Below, piece after piece: positions 35,129 through 43,905 of a stretch of DNA of 64,000 nucleotides. The DNA is from Pseudomonas typographi. GTDB taxonomy: Bacteria; Pseudomonadota; Gammaproteobacteria; Pseudomonadales; Pseudomonadaceae. Position 1 is the first letter of the stretch. Each line of letters starts with the position of its first letter. The stretch is from positions 1 through 64,000 of the forward strand of contig NZ_JAAOCA010000015.1 of assembly GCF_014694385.1 (NCBI RefSeq). The letters are read 5' to 3'. The notes beneath the pieces are model-generated. The model worked only from the letters and a program-made list of their open reading frames with translations. It was not told the origin of the DNA and searched no databases. The position numbers were made by a program, and so were the translations under genes.

Positions 35129-36688
35129 TCACTGATCGCTTCCATTTGCGGCAGAAGTGGACAAGACAGCGCTATCACTTTCGGCAGCACTGTTTCCCCG
35201 CGACCCAAGCGGAGGATCGGTGATGCCGCCGCCTACCGCCAGGAATAGGTTGACTGTCTGTACATAACGCTGCGTTCGCGCTTGAACCAGCTGAATCTCT
35301 GCAAGTTGCTGAAGGCGTTGTGCATCGAGAACCTGAACGACCCCGGTATTGCCCATGCTGTATCCCAACCGGCTCAGCCTGAGCGCGTCGCTGGCCGAGT
35401 GCAGTGCCTGCTGCTCGGTCACCAGTGCATCAGCGGAGTTTGCCAGCCCGTGTAAGTGATCTGCGACCTGTTTGAATGCGTCGAGCACCGTTTGCTGGTA
35501 TTGCGCAAACGCCGCCTGATAAGCGTCTTGCATTTCGCGGCGATGTGCCGAGAGCGCACCTCCGTTGAAGACGGGCGCCGTCAGGCCGCCGATGAGATTC
35601 CAAGCCATGCTGGCAGGGCCGGAGAATAGCCCTTGCTGGCTGATGCCCGAACTCAAGGTGAGGTGCGGATACATATCGGCCGTGGCTATGCCTACCGCAG
35701 CGCTGGCGGCATGAAGCCTGGCTTGCGCGGCACGTATGTCTGGCCGGCTGCGCACTAACTCCGATGGCACCACCAAAGGAATGTCTTGCACAAGCGTCAA
35801 CGCTTCGAGATTGAAGTCCGGGGCAGCCCAAGTCGCTGGCGATTGGCCTACAAGCACCGCCAACGCATCCTCCGAGAGGTTGAGTTGTTGATGCAGCGGC
35901 GGGAGCAAGGTGCGATCGTGATCGAGCTGGCTTTGTGCCGAGGTGACGTCGCCCTGTGTCGCTACGCCGACTTCACAGGCTTTGCCGACCAACGCCAGGT
36001 TTCGTTGATCGGACGCGATCACACTTGTCACTACATTTATCTGGGCCCTGACCGAGGCGATTTGCAATGCTTCGAGAACCGTGTCGCCGGCGATATTCAG
36101 GCGGGCGGCATTCAGGACTTCTTCCTGCACTTCGGCATTGGCTGACGCCAACTCGACCTGGCCGCGCCGCACCCCGAATGCATCGAGGTCGTAGCTGACC
36201 GCCGCGCCGCCTTCGTAAGCGGAGAACACCGGAAGGCTGGAGCCTTGATCAAAGGCCCCATACTTCTGGCGCTCGGCACCGGCTGTGAGGTCAATGGTTG
36301 GAAACAAGCCGCCGCGGGCGACCTTGATCGTTTCTTGCTCTTTGGCCAAGCTTGCTCGGGCAACCTCGATGGACCAATTGTAGGTGAGCGCCTGCTCGAC
36401 GAGCTGATTGAGCGGCGGCGACTCCAGCGACGCCCACCAGTCCTTACGTAGCGCTTCACCTATGGACACGTGCTGGCCAATGTCGCGGGAACTGGCCGCG
36501 TGGTTTTGCTGAACATAGCCCTGGGCGCTAGGTGGGGCGGGCGCCTCATAGCTCGGGCCGACCGTGCAGCCACCGAGGGTCAGCGTTACGAGCAACCCTA
36601 CCGCCGCGGGCGGGGGAGTGCCGCGTAGGTAATTAAGGCCTATTGAAAGGGGCTTGGAATGTGAGCGTTGCGACTTGTCCACAGTCAA
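35129..36688 (-). CDS. Outer-membrane efflux lipoprotein, NodT/OprM type
   Basis: A 519-residue RND/MFS outer-membrane factor. Lipobox LTLGGC at residues about 36-41 marks lipidation. Two TolC-type repeats follow with DWWASLESPPLNQLVEQAL and LVRSRPDIRAAQARLHAASAAVGIATADMYPHLTLS. It would form the outer-membrane channel for the adaptor and pump encoded upstream. The start is TTG at 36688, overlapping the TGA of the pump gene fragment and preceded by GGAGAAG. Confidence 0.88.
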   Translation of the reverse strand: MTVDKSQRSHSKPLSIGLNYLRGTPPPAAVGLLVTLTLGGCTVGPSYEAPAPPSAQGYVQQNHAASSRDIGQHVSIGEALRKDWWASLESPPLNQLVEQALTYNWSIEVARASLAKEQETIKVARGGLFPTIDLTAGAERQKYGAFDQGSSLPVFSAYEGGAAVSYDLDAFGVRRGQVELASANAEVQEEVLNAARLNIAGDTVLEALQIASVRAQINVVTSVIASDQRNLALVGKACEVGVATQGDVTSAQSQLDHDRTLLPPLHQQLNLSEDALAVLVGQSPATWAAPDFNLEALTLVQDIPLVVPSELVRSRPDIRAAQARLHAASAAVGIATADMYPHLTLSSGISQQGLFSGPASMAWNLIGGLTAPVFNGGALSAHRREMQDAYQAAFAQYQQTVLDAFKQVADHLHGLANSADALVTEQQALHSASDALRLSRLGYSMGNTGVVQVLDAQRLQQLAEIQLVQARTQRYVQTVNLFLAVGGGITDPPLGSRGNSAAESDSAVLSTSAANGSDQ

Positions 36689-37765
36689 TGTGCTTCTCCG
36701 GTAGAACCCGTCCTGGTTTTCTTCAGCATCAGAACCGCGAGCAGCGCCAGCCCGAGAAGTGCGCTTTGAAGAATGATCGTGTCGCTGTAGGCGAGGATTG
36801 ACGCCTGGCGGTGAATGCCGCGCCCGATGGCGACCATGGCTTTATGTTGGGCGTAGGCCGCGTCGGAGACGCCATGCTGTAGGAAATACTGCGTGAGCTG
36901 ATTCAAACGGGTGCGCGTGGCGTCGTTAAGCAGTGACACCTGCGGGGTCAGCACGTCGGAGTGAAACTGCGTTCGCTTGGTTAGAAATGTTTGGATCACG
37001 GCAATGCCGATAGCGCCGCCCATATTGCGAATCATATTGAAGATGGCAGCCGCCGAACCCGCGTGTTCGCGTTCAATTCCCGAGACCGCAATAGCAGCCT
37101 AACCAGTCACCGCGTCGCAATAATCCTAATTGGCGTGGCTCGGGATCGAGCGAATACCAAAGCATCGCGAACATAAAAGCACCGGGCAAAAGATTCACGT
37201 AGAAAATTGATTGCCAACCGAAAGTCTGGTTGCACAAACCACCGATCACCGGCCCGATCGAGGGCGCGAAGATAGCGGAGATCGAATAGATCGACAGGCC
37301 GATCGGATGCTTGGAGGGCGGCAACCGGGTCATGATGATGGAAAACGCCAGCGGAATGAGCACGCCACCGGCGAACCCCTGCAGTGCGCGAACCACTATC
37401 ATCTGCCCCAAATTGGTGGTGAACGCGCAGGCGACCGTCAGGAGCAGAAACAGGAACGTATTCGTAAGCAGATACGTTCGCACGGAAAATACGCGCGCAA
37501 GCCAGCCACTCATTGGGATGACTATGATTTCTGCCACCAGATAAGCCGTGGTAATCCACCCACCCTCATCCGCCCCCGCGCCGATGGCACCCTGAATGTC
37601 GGCCAGCGAGGAACTGACGATCTGGATGTTCAGGATCGCGAGGAACGCGCCAAAAGCGGCGCCGACGACAGCAACCCACGTCTTGACCGAGACAGGCGCC
37701 TCGCCGGCGTGGCGCGGGGGGCCCGGTTCTGCGGCCCTGGTAGCGGTAAGTGCGGCATTGGCCAT
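36685..37765 (-). pseudogene. DHA2-type MFS drug pump (EmrB-like), internal deletion
   Basis: The N-terminal 225 or so residues are normal for a 14-helix DHA2 pump: VGAAFGAFLAILNIQIVSSSLADIQ, ITTAYLVAEIIVIPMSGWLARVFS, RALQGFAGGVLIPLAF. After DPEPRQLGLLRRGDWLG at about 37095 the frame goes on to CYCGLGN and stops at 37073. In another frame the sequence resumes as AIAVSGIEREHAGSAAAIFNMIRNMGG, which in full-length relatives lies some 165 residues further on, and runs to 36685. The simplest reading is a deletion of about 500 bp that also shifted the frame. Both flanking efflux genes look intact. ATG at 37765 follows AAGGGG. Confidence 0.85.
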
Positions 37766-37766
37766 G

Positions 37767-38861
37767 TTATTCCCCTTGAATGCGCCCAGAGGCCGGCGCT
37801 CTGGTATCGATCGACGCTTCGACCGACATACCCGGCCGGAGGTGACCTACGAGCGCATCGTCGAGCGGGAATAGGATCTTTACGGGGATACGTTGAACGA
37901 TCTTTGTGAAATTGCCGGTCGCGTTGTCGGGGGGCAACAGGCTGAATTCCATGCCGCTGGCGGGGGCGATGGTGTCGACTCGGCCGATGATGTCGTGGCC
38001 TGGGAATGTATCGACCCGAACGTGCACCCTCTGCCCCGGCTCAACCCCTGTGAGTTGAGTCTCTTTGAAATTGGCGATGACATAGACGTGCTGTAACGGC
38101 ACGAGTGCCATGAGCTGGGTGCCCGCCTGAACATACTGCCCCCTGCGCACGGTGCGGTTCCCCACGGTGCCGTCGATAGGGGCGACGATACCGGCGTAGC
38201 TAAGGTTAAGCTCAGCCTGATGCTTGGCGGCCTCGGCTGCCGCCAATTGGGCTTGCGCAAGCTGCCGCTGCGTTCTGAGAATTGTGACCTGGTCCCGAGC
38301 TGTCAGTGCCGCAGCCTGCAGCCGATCAAGCTCCGCACGCCCCTGCTTCGCGCTTGTCGAGGCATTGTCCGCTTGCTCTACCGAACCATAACCAACCTGT
38401 GCCATCGTCCGGCGTCGGGCATCATTACGTTGGGCCAGGTCCAAGGACGCGGCAGCCGCGGTGGCGCTCGCGTCAGCTTGGCGGATCAACGAACCCTGGG
38501 CAGCAAGCTGCGCGTCCAGATGGGCAAGCGATGCGATAGCCGCAGTAACATCGGCCGTCGCGCCATCCAAGGCATTGCGAAGGTCATGGTCGTCGATGCG
38601 CGCAAGGAGCTGGCCCGCCTTCACTGGCTGGTTATCGTCCACGGTCACGTCTGCAACATAACCAGAGACTTTTGGCGCAATAATCGTGGCGTCTGCTTTC
38701 ACGTAAGCGTCATCCGTTGATTCGATGAATCGACCGACGTTCCAGTAGCGGGTACCCTCTATACCGCCCACAATAAACACCGCAGCAATGGCCACTATGG
38801 CAACGGCATGTGTGAACATCTTTCGAGGCCCCGCCTTTTCGGCGGGACTGACTGGATTCAT
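37767..38861 (-). CDS. Periplasmic adaptor of the HlyD/EmrA family
   Basis: A 364-residue membrane-fusion protein. One N-terminal helix (about 16-38) is followed by the split lipoyl domain (STDDAYVKADATIIAPKVSGYV and LSYAGIVAPIDGTVGNRTVRRGQYV) around a long alpha hairpin, then a beta-barrel domain. It links an inner-membrane MFS pump to an outer-membrane factor. ATG at 38861 follows AAGGGAAG. Its TAA lies 1 nt before the pump gene ATG, so the two were translationally coupled. Confidence 0.9.
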   Translation of the reverse strand: MNPVSPAEKAGPRKMFTHAVAIVAIAAVFIVGGIEGTRYWNVGRFIESTDDAYVKADATIIAPKVSGYVADVTVDDNQPVKAGQLLARIDDHDLRNALDGATADVTAAIASLAHLDAQLAAQGSLIRQADASATAAAASLDLAQRNDARRRTMAQVGYGSVEQADNASTSAKQGRAELDRLQAAALTARDQVTILRTQRQLAQAQLAAAEAAKHQAELNLSYAGIVAPIDGTVGNRTVRRGQYVQAGTQLMALVPLQHVYVIANFKETQLTGVEPGQRVHVRVDTFPGHDIIGRVDTIAPASGMEFSLLPPDNATGNFTKIVQRIPVKILFPLDDALVGHLRPGMSVEASIDTRAPASGRIQGE

Positions 38862-38970
38862 GGGTTCTTCCCTTTGGCGAAAACCGGCTGGCTGGCCAAG
38901 CGGCATCTGCTGACGCACGGCAAACCATCATCAGACGTAGCCTAACCGGGGCAACAGGCTTCCGTGTTGC

Positions 38971-38996
38971 GATAATTGGTCAATTTATTATCCAAT
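38971..38996 (-). promoter_or_regulatory. Candidate operator/promoter of the efflux operon
   Basis: Two overlapping inverted repeats, ATAAT-N10-ATTAT (38972-38991) and ATTGG-N12-CCAAT (38975-38996), lie 110 nt upstream of the adaptor start in an AT-rich patch. On the minus strand TTGACC within the repeat could be a -35 element. The regulator is unknown. Confidence 0.45.
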
Positions 38997-39130
38997 CCAG
39001 CCAAACCGAGCTGAAACGTACTTCGATGCCGCGCGATGGGGTGAAGGAAGCGTTGGGGCGGGGTGTCGCGCAGACGCCCGATTTGCCATCGTGCGGCGCG
39101 GAGGTCGCTACTATCGGAAGGCGGCGGCCT

Positions 39131-39155
39131 AAAAAAAAGGGAGCCGAAGCTCCCC
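39131..39155 (-). terminator. Rho-independent terminator of pycAB
   Basis: On the minus strand GGGAGC-TTCG-GCTCCC is followed by eight T. A perfect stem with a stable UUCG tetraloop, 27 nt after the pycB stop. Confidence 0.92.
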
Positions 39156-39181
39156 TAGAGGTTAACCAGTGAAACGGTGGC

Positions 39182-41002
39182 TCAGCCGTCGATTTCGATC
39201 AGTACTTCACCCGGGTTGACGCGGTCGCCCTTGGCGATATGAATGGCCGACACCTTGCCGCCAATGGGCGCCTGCACTTCGGTTTCCATTTTCATCGCTT
39301 CGGTGATCAACAGGGCCTGGCCCGCCTTGACCTGGTCGCCCACCGTTACCAACACATCGACGATATTGCCCGGCATGGTGGTGCTGACATGCCCGGGGGC
39401 GCTCGCTTGCTGGCGCTTGCCATTGCCAGCGCTGGCCACGAATTCGTTCAAGGGTTCGAACACCACCTCTTCCGGCACCCCGTCGATCGACAGGTAGAAA
39501 TGCCGCTTGCCCTCAGCCTTCACGCCTACGCCGGTGATATCGACACGGTAACTTTCGCCGTGCACATCGATGATGAATTCGGTGGGTACGCCGCCGCCGC
39601 TGGCCGCCGTAGCGCCACCGCCAGCCCCAGGCATGGGGATGGGTAGCAGGGGCTCGGGCGTGAGCGTGCCCGCCGCGCGCTCTTGAAGGAACTTACGGCC
39701 GATGTCGGGGAACATGGCGAACGTGAGCACATCCTCTTCGTTGTGCGCCAGCTCACCGATGTCGGCGCGCAGTGCGTCCATTTCAGGCTTGAGCAGGTCG
39801 GCCGGGCGCACGTCAATAACCTCTTCGCTGCCGATGGCCTGGCGCCGCAATGTTTCGTTGATGTGCCCGGGCGCCTTACCGTAGCGACCCTGAAGGTACA
39901 GCTTCACCTCATTGGTGATGGTTTTGTAACGTTCGCCCGCCAGCACATTGAAGAACGCCTGGCTGCCCACAATTTGCGATGTCGGCGTGACCAGTGGCGG
40001 GTAGCCGAGGTCTTCACGCACCCGTGGTATTTCTGCCAGCACTTCGCCCATCCGGTTCAGCGCCCCCTGCTCCTTGAGCTGGTTGGCGAGGTTGGAAATC
40101 ATCCCACCCGGCACCTGGTTGACCTGCACCCGGGTGTCTACCGAGGTGAATTCGCTCTCGAACTGATGGTACTTCTTGCGCACCGCATAAAAGTACAAGC
40201 CAATTTCCTGCAACAGCGCCAGGTCCAGTTCGGTGTCGAACTCAGTGCCCTTGAGCGCGGCCACCATCGATTCGGTGCCGGGGTGGCTGGTGCCCCAGGC
40301 AAAGCTGGATATCGCCGTGTCGATATGGTCCGCGCCGTTCTCGATCGCTTTGAGCTGGCACATGGCGGCCAAGCCGGCCGTGTCGTGGGCATGCACGAAC
40401 ACCGGCAGTGACTGCTCGGCCTTCAATGCCTTGACCAGTTCCCCCGTGGCGTAGGGGGTCAGCAGGCCGGCCATGTCCTTGATCGCCACCGAATCGCAGC
40501 CCATGGCTTGCATCTGCTTGGCCTGGGCAACGAACGCGTCGATGGTGTGTACCGGGCTGGTGGTGTAGGCGATGGTGCCTTGGGCATGCTTGCCCGCGGC
40601 CTTCACCGCCTCCACGGCCACCTGCAGGTTACGCACGTCGTTCATGGCGTCGAAAATGCGGAATACATCGATGCCGTTATCGGCCGCCTTGGTCACGAAC
40701 GCCCTGACCACGTCGTCGCTGTAATGGCGGTAGCCAAGCAGGTTCTGCCCACGCAGCAACATTTGCAGGCGGGTGTTGGGCAGCGCCGCGCGTAACGTGC
40801 GCAAGCGTTCCCATGGGTCTTCCTTGAGGAACCGCACGCAGGTGTCGAACGTCGCACCTCCCCAAACCTCCAGCGACCAGTACCCCACCTTGTCGAGCTT
40901 ATCGCAAATCGGCAGCATGTCTTCGGTGCGCATGCGGGTCGCCAACAGCGACTGGTGGGCGTCACGCAGGATGGTGTCGGTAACGAAGATTTTCTTAGAC
41001 AT
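39182..41002 (-). CDS. pycB: Pyruvate carboxylase subunit B (OadA-like, biotinylated)
   Basis: A 606-residue carboxyltransferase subunit. The N-terminal TIM barrel has the metal-site motif DAHQSLLATRMR and VFRIFDAMNDVRN; the C-terminal biotinyl domain carries the biotin lysine in TEAMKMETEV. With PycA it carboxylates pyruvate to oxaloacetate, an anaplerotic reaction; relatives called oxaloacetate decarboxylase alpha are alike, but the adjacent biotin carboxylase and absence of membrane subunits favour carboxylase. ATG at 41002 follows AGAGGAGC. Confidence 0.92.
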   Translation of the reverse strand: MSKKIFVTDTILRDAHQSLLATRMRTEDMLPICDKLDKVGYWSLEVWGGATFDTCVRFLKEDPWERLRTLRAALPNTRLQMLLRGQNLLGYRHYSDDVVRAFVTKAADNGIDVFRIFDAMNDVRNLQVAVEAVKAAGKHAQGTIAYTTSPVHTIDAFVAQAKQMQAMGCDSVAIKDMAGLLTPYATGELVKALKAEQSLPVFVHAHDTAGLAAMCQLKAIENGADHIDTAISSFAWGTSHPGTESMVAALKGTEFDTELDLALLQEIGLYFYAVRKKYHQFESEFTSVDTRVQVNQVPGGMISNLANQLKEQGALNRMGEVLAEIPRVREDLGYPPLVTPTSQIVGSQAFFNVLAGERYKTITNEVKLYLQGRYGKAPGHINETLRRQAIGSEEVIDVRPADLLKPEMDALRADIGELAHNEEDVLTFAMFPDIGRKFLQERAAGTLTPEPLLPIPMPGAGGGATAASGGGVPTEFIIDVHGESYRVDITGVGVKAEGKRHFYLSIDGVPEEVVFEPLNEFVASAGNGKRQQASAPGHVSTTMPGNIVDVLVTVGDQVKAGQALLITEAMKMETEVQAPIGGKVSAIHIAKGDRVNPGEVLIEIDG

Positions 41003-41103
41003 TGTAAGCTCCTCTTAAGCAACACGCGCCAAGCGACCAGCCCAAGCAAAAGCGCGCCTTGCCTTTACTTGCAACCCATCGCTTGCGGCATGCCGCCGCT
41101 TAT

Positions 41104-42519
41104 TCATAAGCCTGCATGTGCCGCAATGGCAGCGGCGATGGCCAGGGCCAGTTCTTCGGGTTTGCGCTTGATCGAGTATTGGGTGAGTTCCGGGTGGCTC
41201 TCGACGAAACTGGTGTTGAACTGCCCGCTGCGAAACTCGGCATTACGCAGGATTTCCTGGTAATACGCGGCCGTGGTCTTCACCCCCTGCACGCGCATGT
41301 CGTCCAGCGCACGCAGGCCGCGGTCCAAGGCTTCTTCCCAGGTAAGTGCCCAAACCACCAGCTTCAGGCACATCGAGTCGTAATAAGGGGGAATGGTGTA
41401 GCCGGTGTAGATCGCCGTGTCCGTGCGCACCCCTGGGCCGCCGGGTGCGTAGTAGCGGGTAATCTTGCCAAAGCTGGGCAAGAAGTTGTTCTTCGGGTCT
41501 TCGGCGTTGATGCGAAACTGCAATGCGAAGCCGCGGTGGACGATGTCTTCTTGTTTGACCGACAACGGCAGGCCGGAGGCGATGCGGATCTGTTCACGGA
41601 CGATGTCGATCCCGGTGATTTCCTCGGTGATCGTGTGCTCGACCTGCACGCGGGTGTTCATTTCCATGAAGTACACTTCGCCCTCGGCGAGCAGAAACTC
41701 CACGGTGCCTGCGTTTTCATAGCCCACGGCCTTGGCGGCACGCACCGCGAGGTCGCCCACATAGGCGCGCTGTTCGGGCGTTAGCTGGGGGCTGGGGGCA
41801 ATTTCGATCAGCTTTTGGTTGCGCCGTTGGATCGAGCAGTCACGCTCGAACAAGTGCACCACATTGCCGAAGCTATCGCCCAGTACCTGGGCTTCAATGT
41901 GCTTGGGGTTGACGATGCATTTTTCCAGAAACACCTCGGCCGAGCCGAATGCCTTGGTGGCCTCGGAAATCACCCGTGGAAACGCCTGCTCGAGTTCCGC
42001 CCGGCTATTGCACCGGCGGATGCCGCGGCCGCCCCCGCCGGAGGTGGCCTTGAGCATCACCGGGTAGCCGATGCGCTCCCCCTCGGCCAATGCCTCTGCA
42101 AGGTCTGCCACGTTGCCTTCGGTGCCCGGCGTGCAGGGCACGCCCGCGGCCACCATGCTACGCCGCGCCTCGGTTTTGTCGCCCATGCGGCGAATAACCT
42201 CGGCGCTTGGGCCGATGAACTTGATACCTCGCTGGGCGCAGATGTCTGCGAGCTCAGCGTTTTCCGAGAGAAACCCATAACCCGGATGCAGCGCATCGCA
42301 ACCGGTTTCCACCGCCAAATTCACCAACTTACGCGGGTTCAAATACCCGGCCAATGGCTCCGCGCCGATACTGTGCGCCTCGTCGGCACGCTTGACGTGA
42401 AGGGCATGGCGGTCGGCCTCGGAGTAGATCGCAACGGAGCGAATGCCCATTTCTGCGCAAGCTCGCACGATTCGGACGGCAATTTCACCCCGGTTGGCGA
42501 TGAGGATTTTTCTTATCAC
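41104..42519 (-). CDS. pycA: Pyruvate carboxylase subunit A (biotin carboxylase)
   Basis: A 471-residue biotin carboxylase. MIRKILIANRGEIAVRIVRA at the N terminus, the glycine-rich ATP lid KATSGGGGRGIRRC and MEMNTRVQVEHTITEEITG are all intact. It carboxylates the biotin on PycB. The start is GTG at 42519, preceded by GAGGGAAG. It precedes pycB by 101 nt and is divergent from pycR. It is a second biotin carboxylase, distinct from the accC of fatty-acid synthesis by its neighbours. Confidence 0.92.
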   Translation of the reverse strand: MIRKILIANRGEIAVRIVRACAEMGIRSVAIYSEADRHALHVKRADEAHSIGAEPLAGYLNPRKLVNLAVETGCDALHPGYGFLSENAELADICAQRGIKFIGPSAEVIRRMGDKTEARRSMVAAGVPCTPGTEGNVADLAEALAEGERIGYPVMLKATSGGGGRGIRRCNSRAELEQAFPRVISEATKAFGSAEVFLEKCIVNPKHIEAQVLGDSFGNVVHLFERDCSIQRRNQKLIEIAPSPQLTPEQRAYVGDLAVRAAKAVGYENAGTVEFLLAEGEVYFMEMNTRVQVEHTITEEITGIDIVREQIRIASGLPLSVKQEDIVHRGFALQFRINAEDPKNNFLPSFGKITRYYAPGGPGVRTDTAIYTGYTIPPYYDSMCLKLVVWALTWEEALDRGLRALDDMRVQGVKTTAAYYQEILRNAEFRSGQFNTSFVESHPELTQYSIKRKPEELALAIAAAIAAHAGL

Positions 42520-42704
42520 TTGGGCTTCCCTCGATCTGCAATCGAAATGGGCCAGCAGCGCTGGCCCGCGACCGGAACGCCAGTAACCTGTCGCACCGCC
42601 ACGTTAGCCCCGTACAGCAATTAACTAAAATTAATCTTTGTTAGGTTACACATTAGCAATCACTTATAGTTGGTCCGAAACGCCGCCAAAGAGCACACAA
42701 ACAA

Positions 42705-43685
42705 ATGCGTAAATCCCTGATGCGTATCACCTTGCGCCAACTGCAGGTGTTCAACGAAGTGTGCGACTTGCGCTCATACAGCCGCGCCGCGCAAGAAATG
42801 TCCCTGACGCAGCCGGCGGTAAGTTTGCAAATTCGCCAGCTTGAGGACGTTGTCGGCCAGCCGCTGTTCGAATACGTGAACAAGACCTTGTACCTCACCG
42901 ATGCGGCTGAAGCCTTGCAGCATGCCAGCCGCGACATCTTCGGCCGCCTCGAAAGCTTCGACATGCAGCTTTCGGATATGCAGGGGTCGCTGCAAGGGCA
43001 ATTGAAACTGGCGGTGGAATCCAGCGCCAAATATTTCGTGCCGCACCTGTTCGCCGCCTTCAAGCGTGAGCACCCTGAGGTGAGCTTGAACCTTACGGTA
43101 GCCAACCGCGCCCAGGTAATTCGCCGGCTGTCGGACAACCGCGACGACCTCACCATCATGTCGATGGTGCCGCAGGACATGGGCCTGGAGTTCTTGCCAT
43201 TCTTGAACAACCCGATCGTGGCCGTGGCGCCAGCGGGCCACCCGTTGCTACTGCACAAACGTTTACGCTTGCAGAACCTGGAGCCGTGTTGCTTATTGGT
43301 TCGGGAGCAAGGCTCTGGCACCCGCCAAGCCTGCGACGAGTTCTTCAAGGAAAAACGCGTGCATTTTTCCCAAACGCTGGAGGTCGCCTCGGCGGATGCA
43401 CAAAAAGAATGCGTCAGTGCCGGGCTAGGCATTGCCTTGATGACACGCCATGCGCTGCGCTTGGAGTTGCGCCTCGGTGTGCTCGCCGAGCTGCCGGTGG
43501 AGCAGTTACCGCTTTACCGCACCTGGTGCGTGGTCAATGCCAAGGCCAAGCGCCAATCACCGGTGGCGACGGCCTTTCTGGCCTTCATACGGGGCCAGCG
43601 CCAGCAGATCAGCACCCTGGCTGAACACTTCGCCAGCCCAACGCTGGCGGGCGTTGCCATAAGCCCGATCAAGGAAAATCGCTGA
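42705..43685 (+). CDS. pycR: LysR-family regulator of pyruvate carboxylase, PycR-like
   Basis: A 326-residue LysR regulator with HTH FNEVCDLRSYSRAAQEMSLTQPAVSLQIRQLE. In P. aeruginosa the gene in the same divergent position is pycR. The 185-nt gap to pycA contains an AT-rich stretch (AATTAACTAAAATTAAT near 42620) suited to a LysR operator. The start may be ATG 42705 or ATG 42720. Its 3' end overlaps a small leftward gene by 17 nt. Confidence 0.82.
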   Translation: MRKSLMRITLRQLQVFNEVCDLRSYSRAAQEMSLTQPAVSLQIRQLEDVVGQPLFEYVNKTLYLTDAAEALQHASRDIFGRLESFDMQLSDMQGSLQGQLKLAVESSAKYFVPHLFAAFKREHPEVSLNLTVANRAQVIRRLSDNRDDLTIMSMVPQDMGLEFLPFLNNPIVAVAPAGHPLLLHKRLRLQNLEPCCLLVREQGSGTRQACDEFFKEKRVHFSQTLEVASADAQKECVSAGLGIALMTRHALRLELRLGVLAELPVEQLPLYRTWCVVNAKAKRQSPVATAFLAFIRGQRQQISTLAEHFASPTLAGVAISPIKENR

Positions 43686-43809
43686 GCTGGGCAAGCAGCC
43701 GCCGTTCATCCTCCCGGCGTTCGATCGCACGGCGCAACGCCATGCGGCGGGTATCTTCTTGTTGCTTACGGGTTTTGCGGTTGCCTTGCCCTTCGAAGGA
43801 ACGCGCCAT
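43669..43809 (-). CDS. Small Arg-rich protein, PA3496-like
   Basis: A 46-residue frame from ATG 43809: it begins MARSFEGQGNRKTRKQQEDT and continues RRMALRRAIERRED to end QLSDFP. Basic helical proteins with this RKxR...RRMxxRRAIE pattern are common in Pseudomonas and are annotated as the PA3496 family, a putative envelope integrity protein. Codon use and the motif support a real gene. It converges on pycR and overlaps its last 17 nt. Function is unknown. Confidence 0.75.
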   Translation of the reverse strand: MARSFEGQGNRKTRKQQEDTRRMALRRAIERREDERRLLAQLSDFP

Positions 43810-43905
43810 GGGTGTCATCCTGTTCGAGTTCGGGGCCTCCAGGGTGGCGCCTGCGCGTTACGCTTTAAGGGCGGCGGTATGACACCGGCATGACGGGCCA
43901 ATGCC

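Larger units (their letters stand above)
38862..39181. other. Intergenic region upstream of efflux operon
   Basis: The 320-nt gap holds the AT-rich candidate operator at 38971-38996, then about 130 nt with nothing recognised, and the pycB terminator at 39131-39155. No protein-like open frame. Confidence 0.5.

Noticed and set aside
42549..42567. GGGCCAGC/GCTGGCCC hairpin before the pycA start as a riboswitch
   Set aside because: A single 8-bp stem with a 3-nt loop and no other conserved elements; too simple to support a riboswitch.
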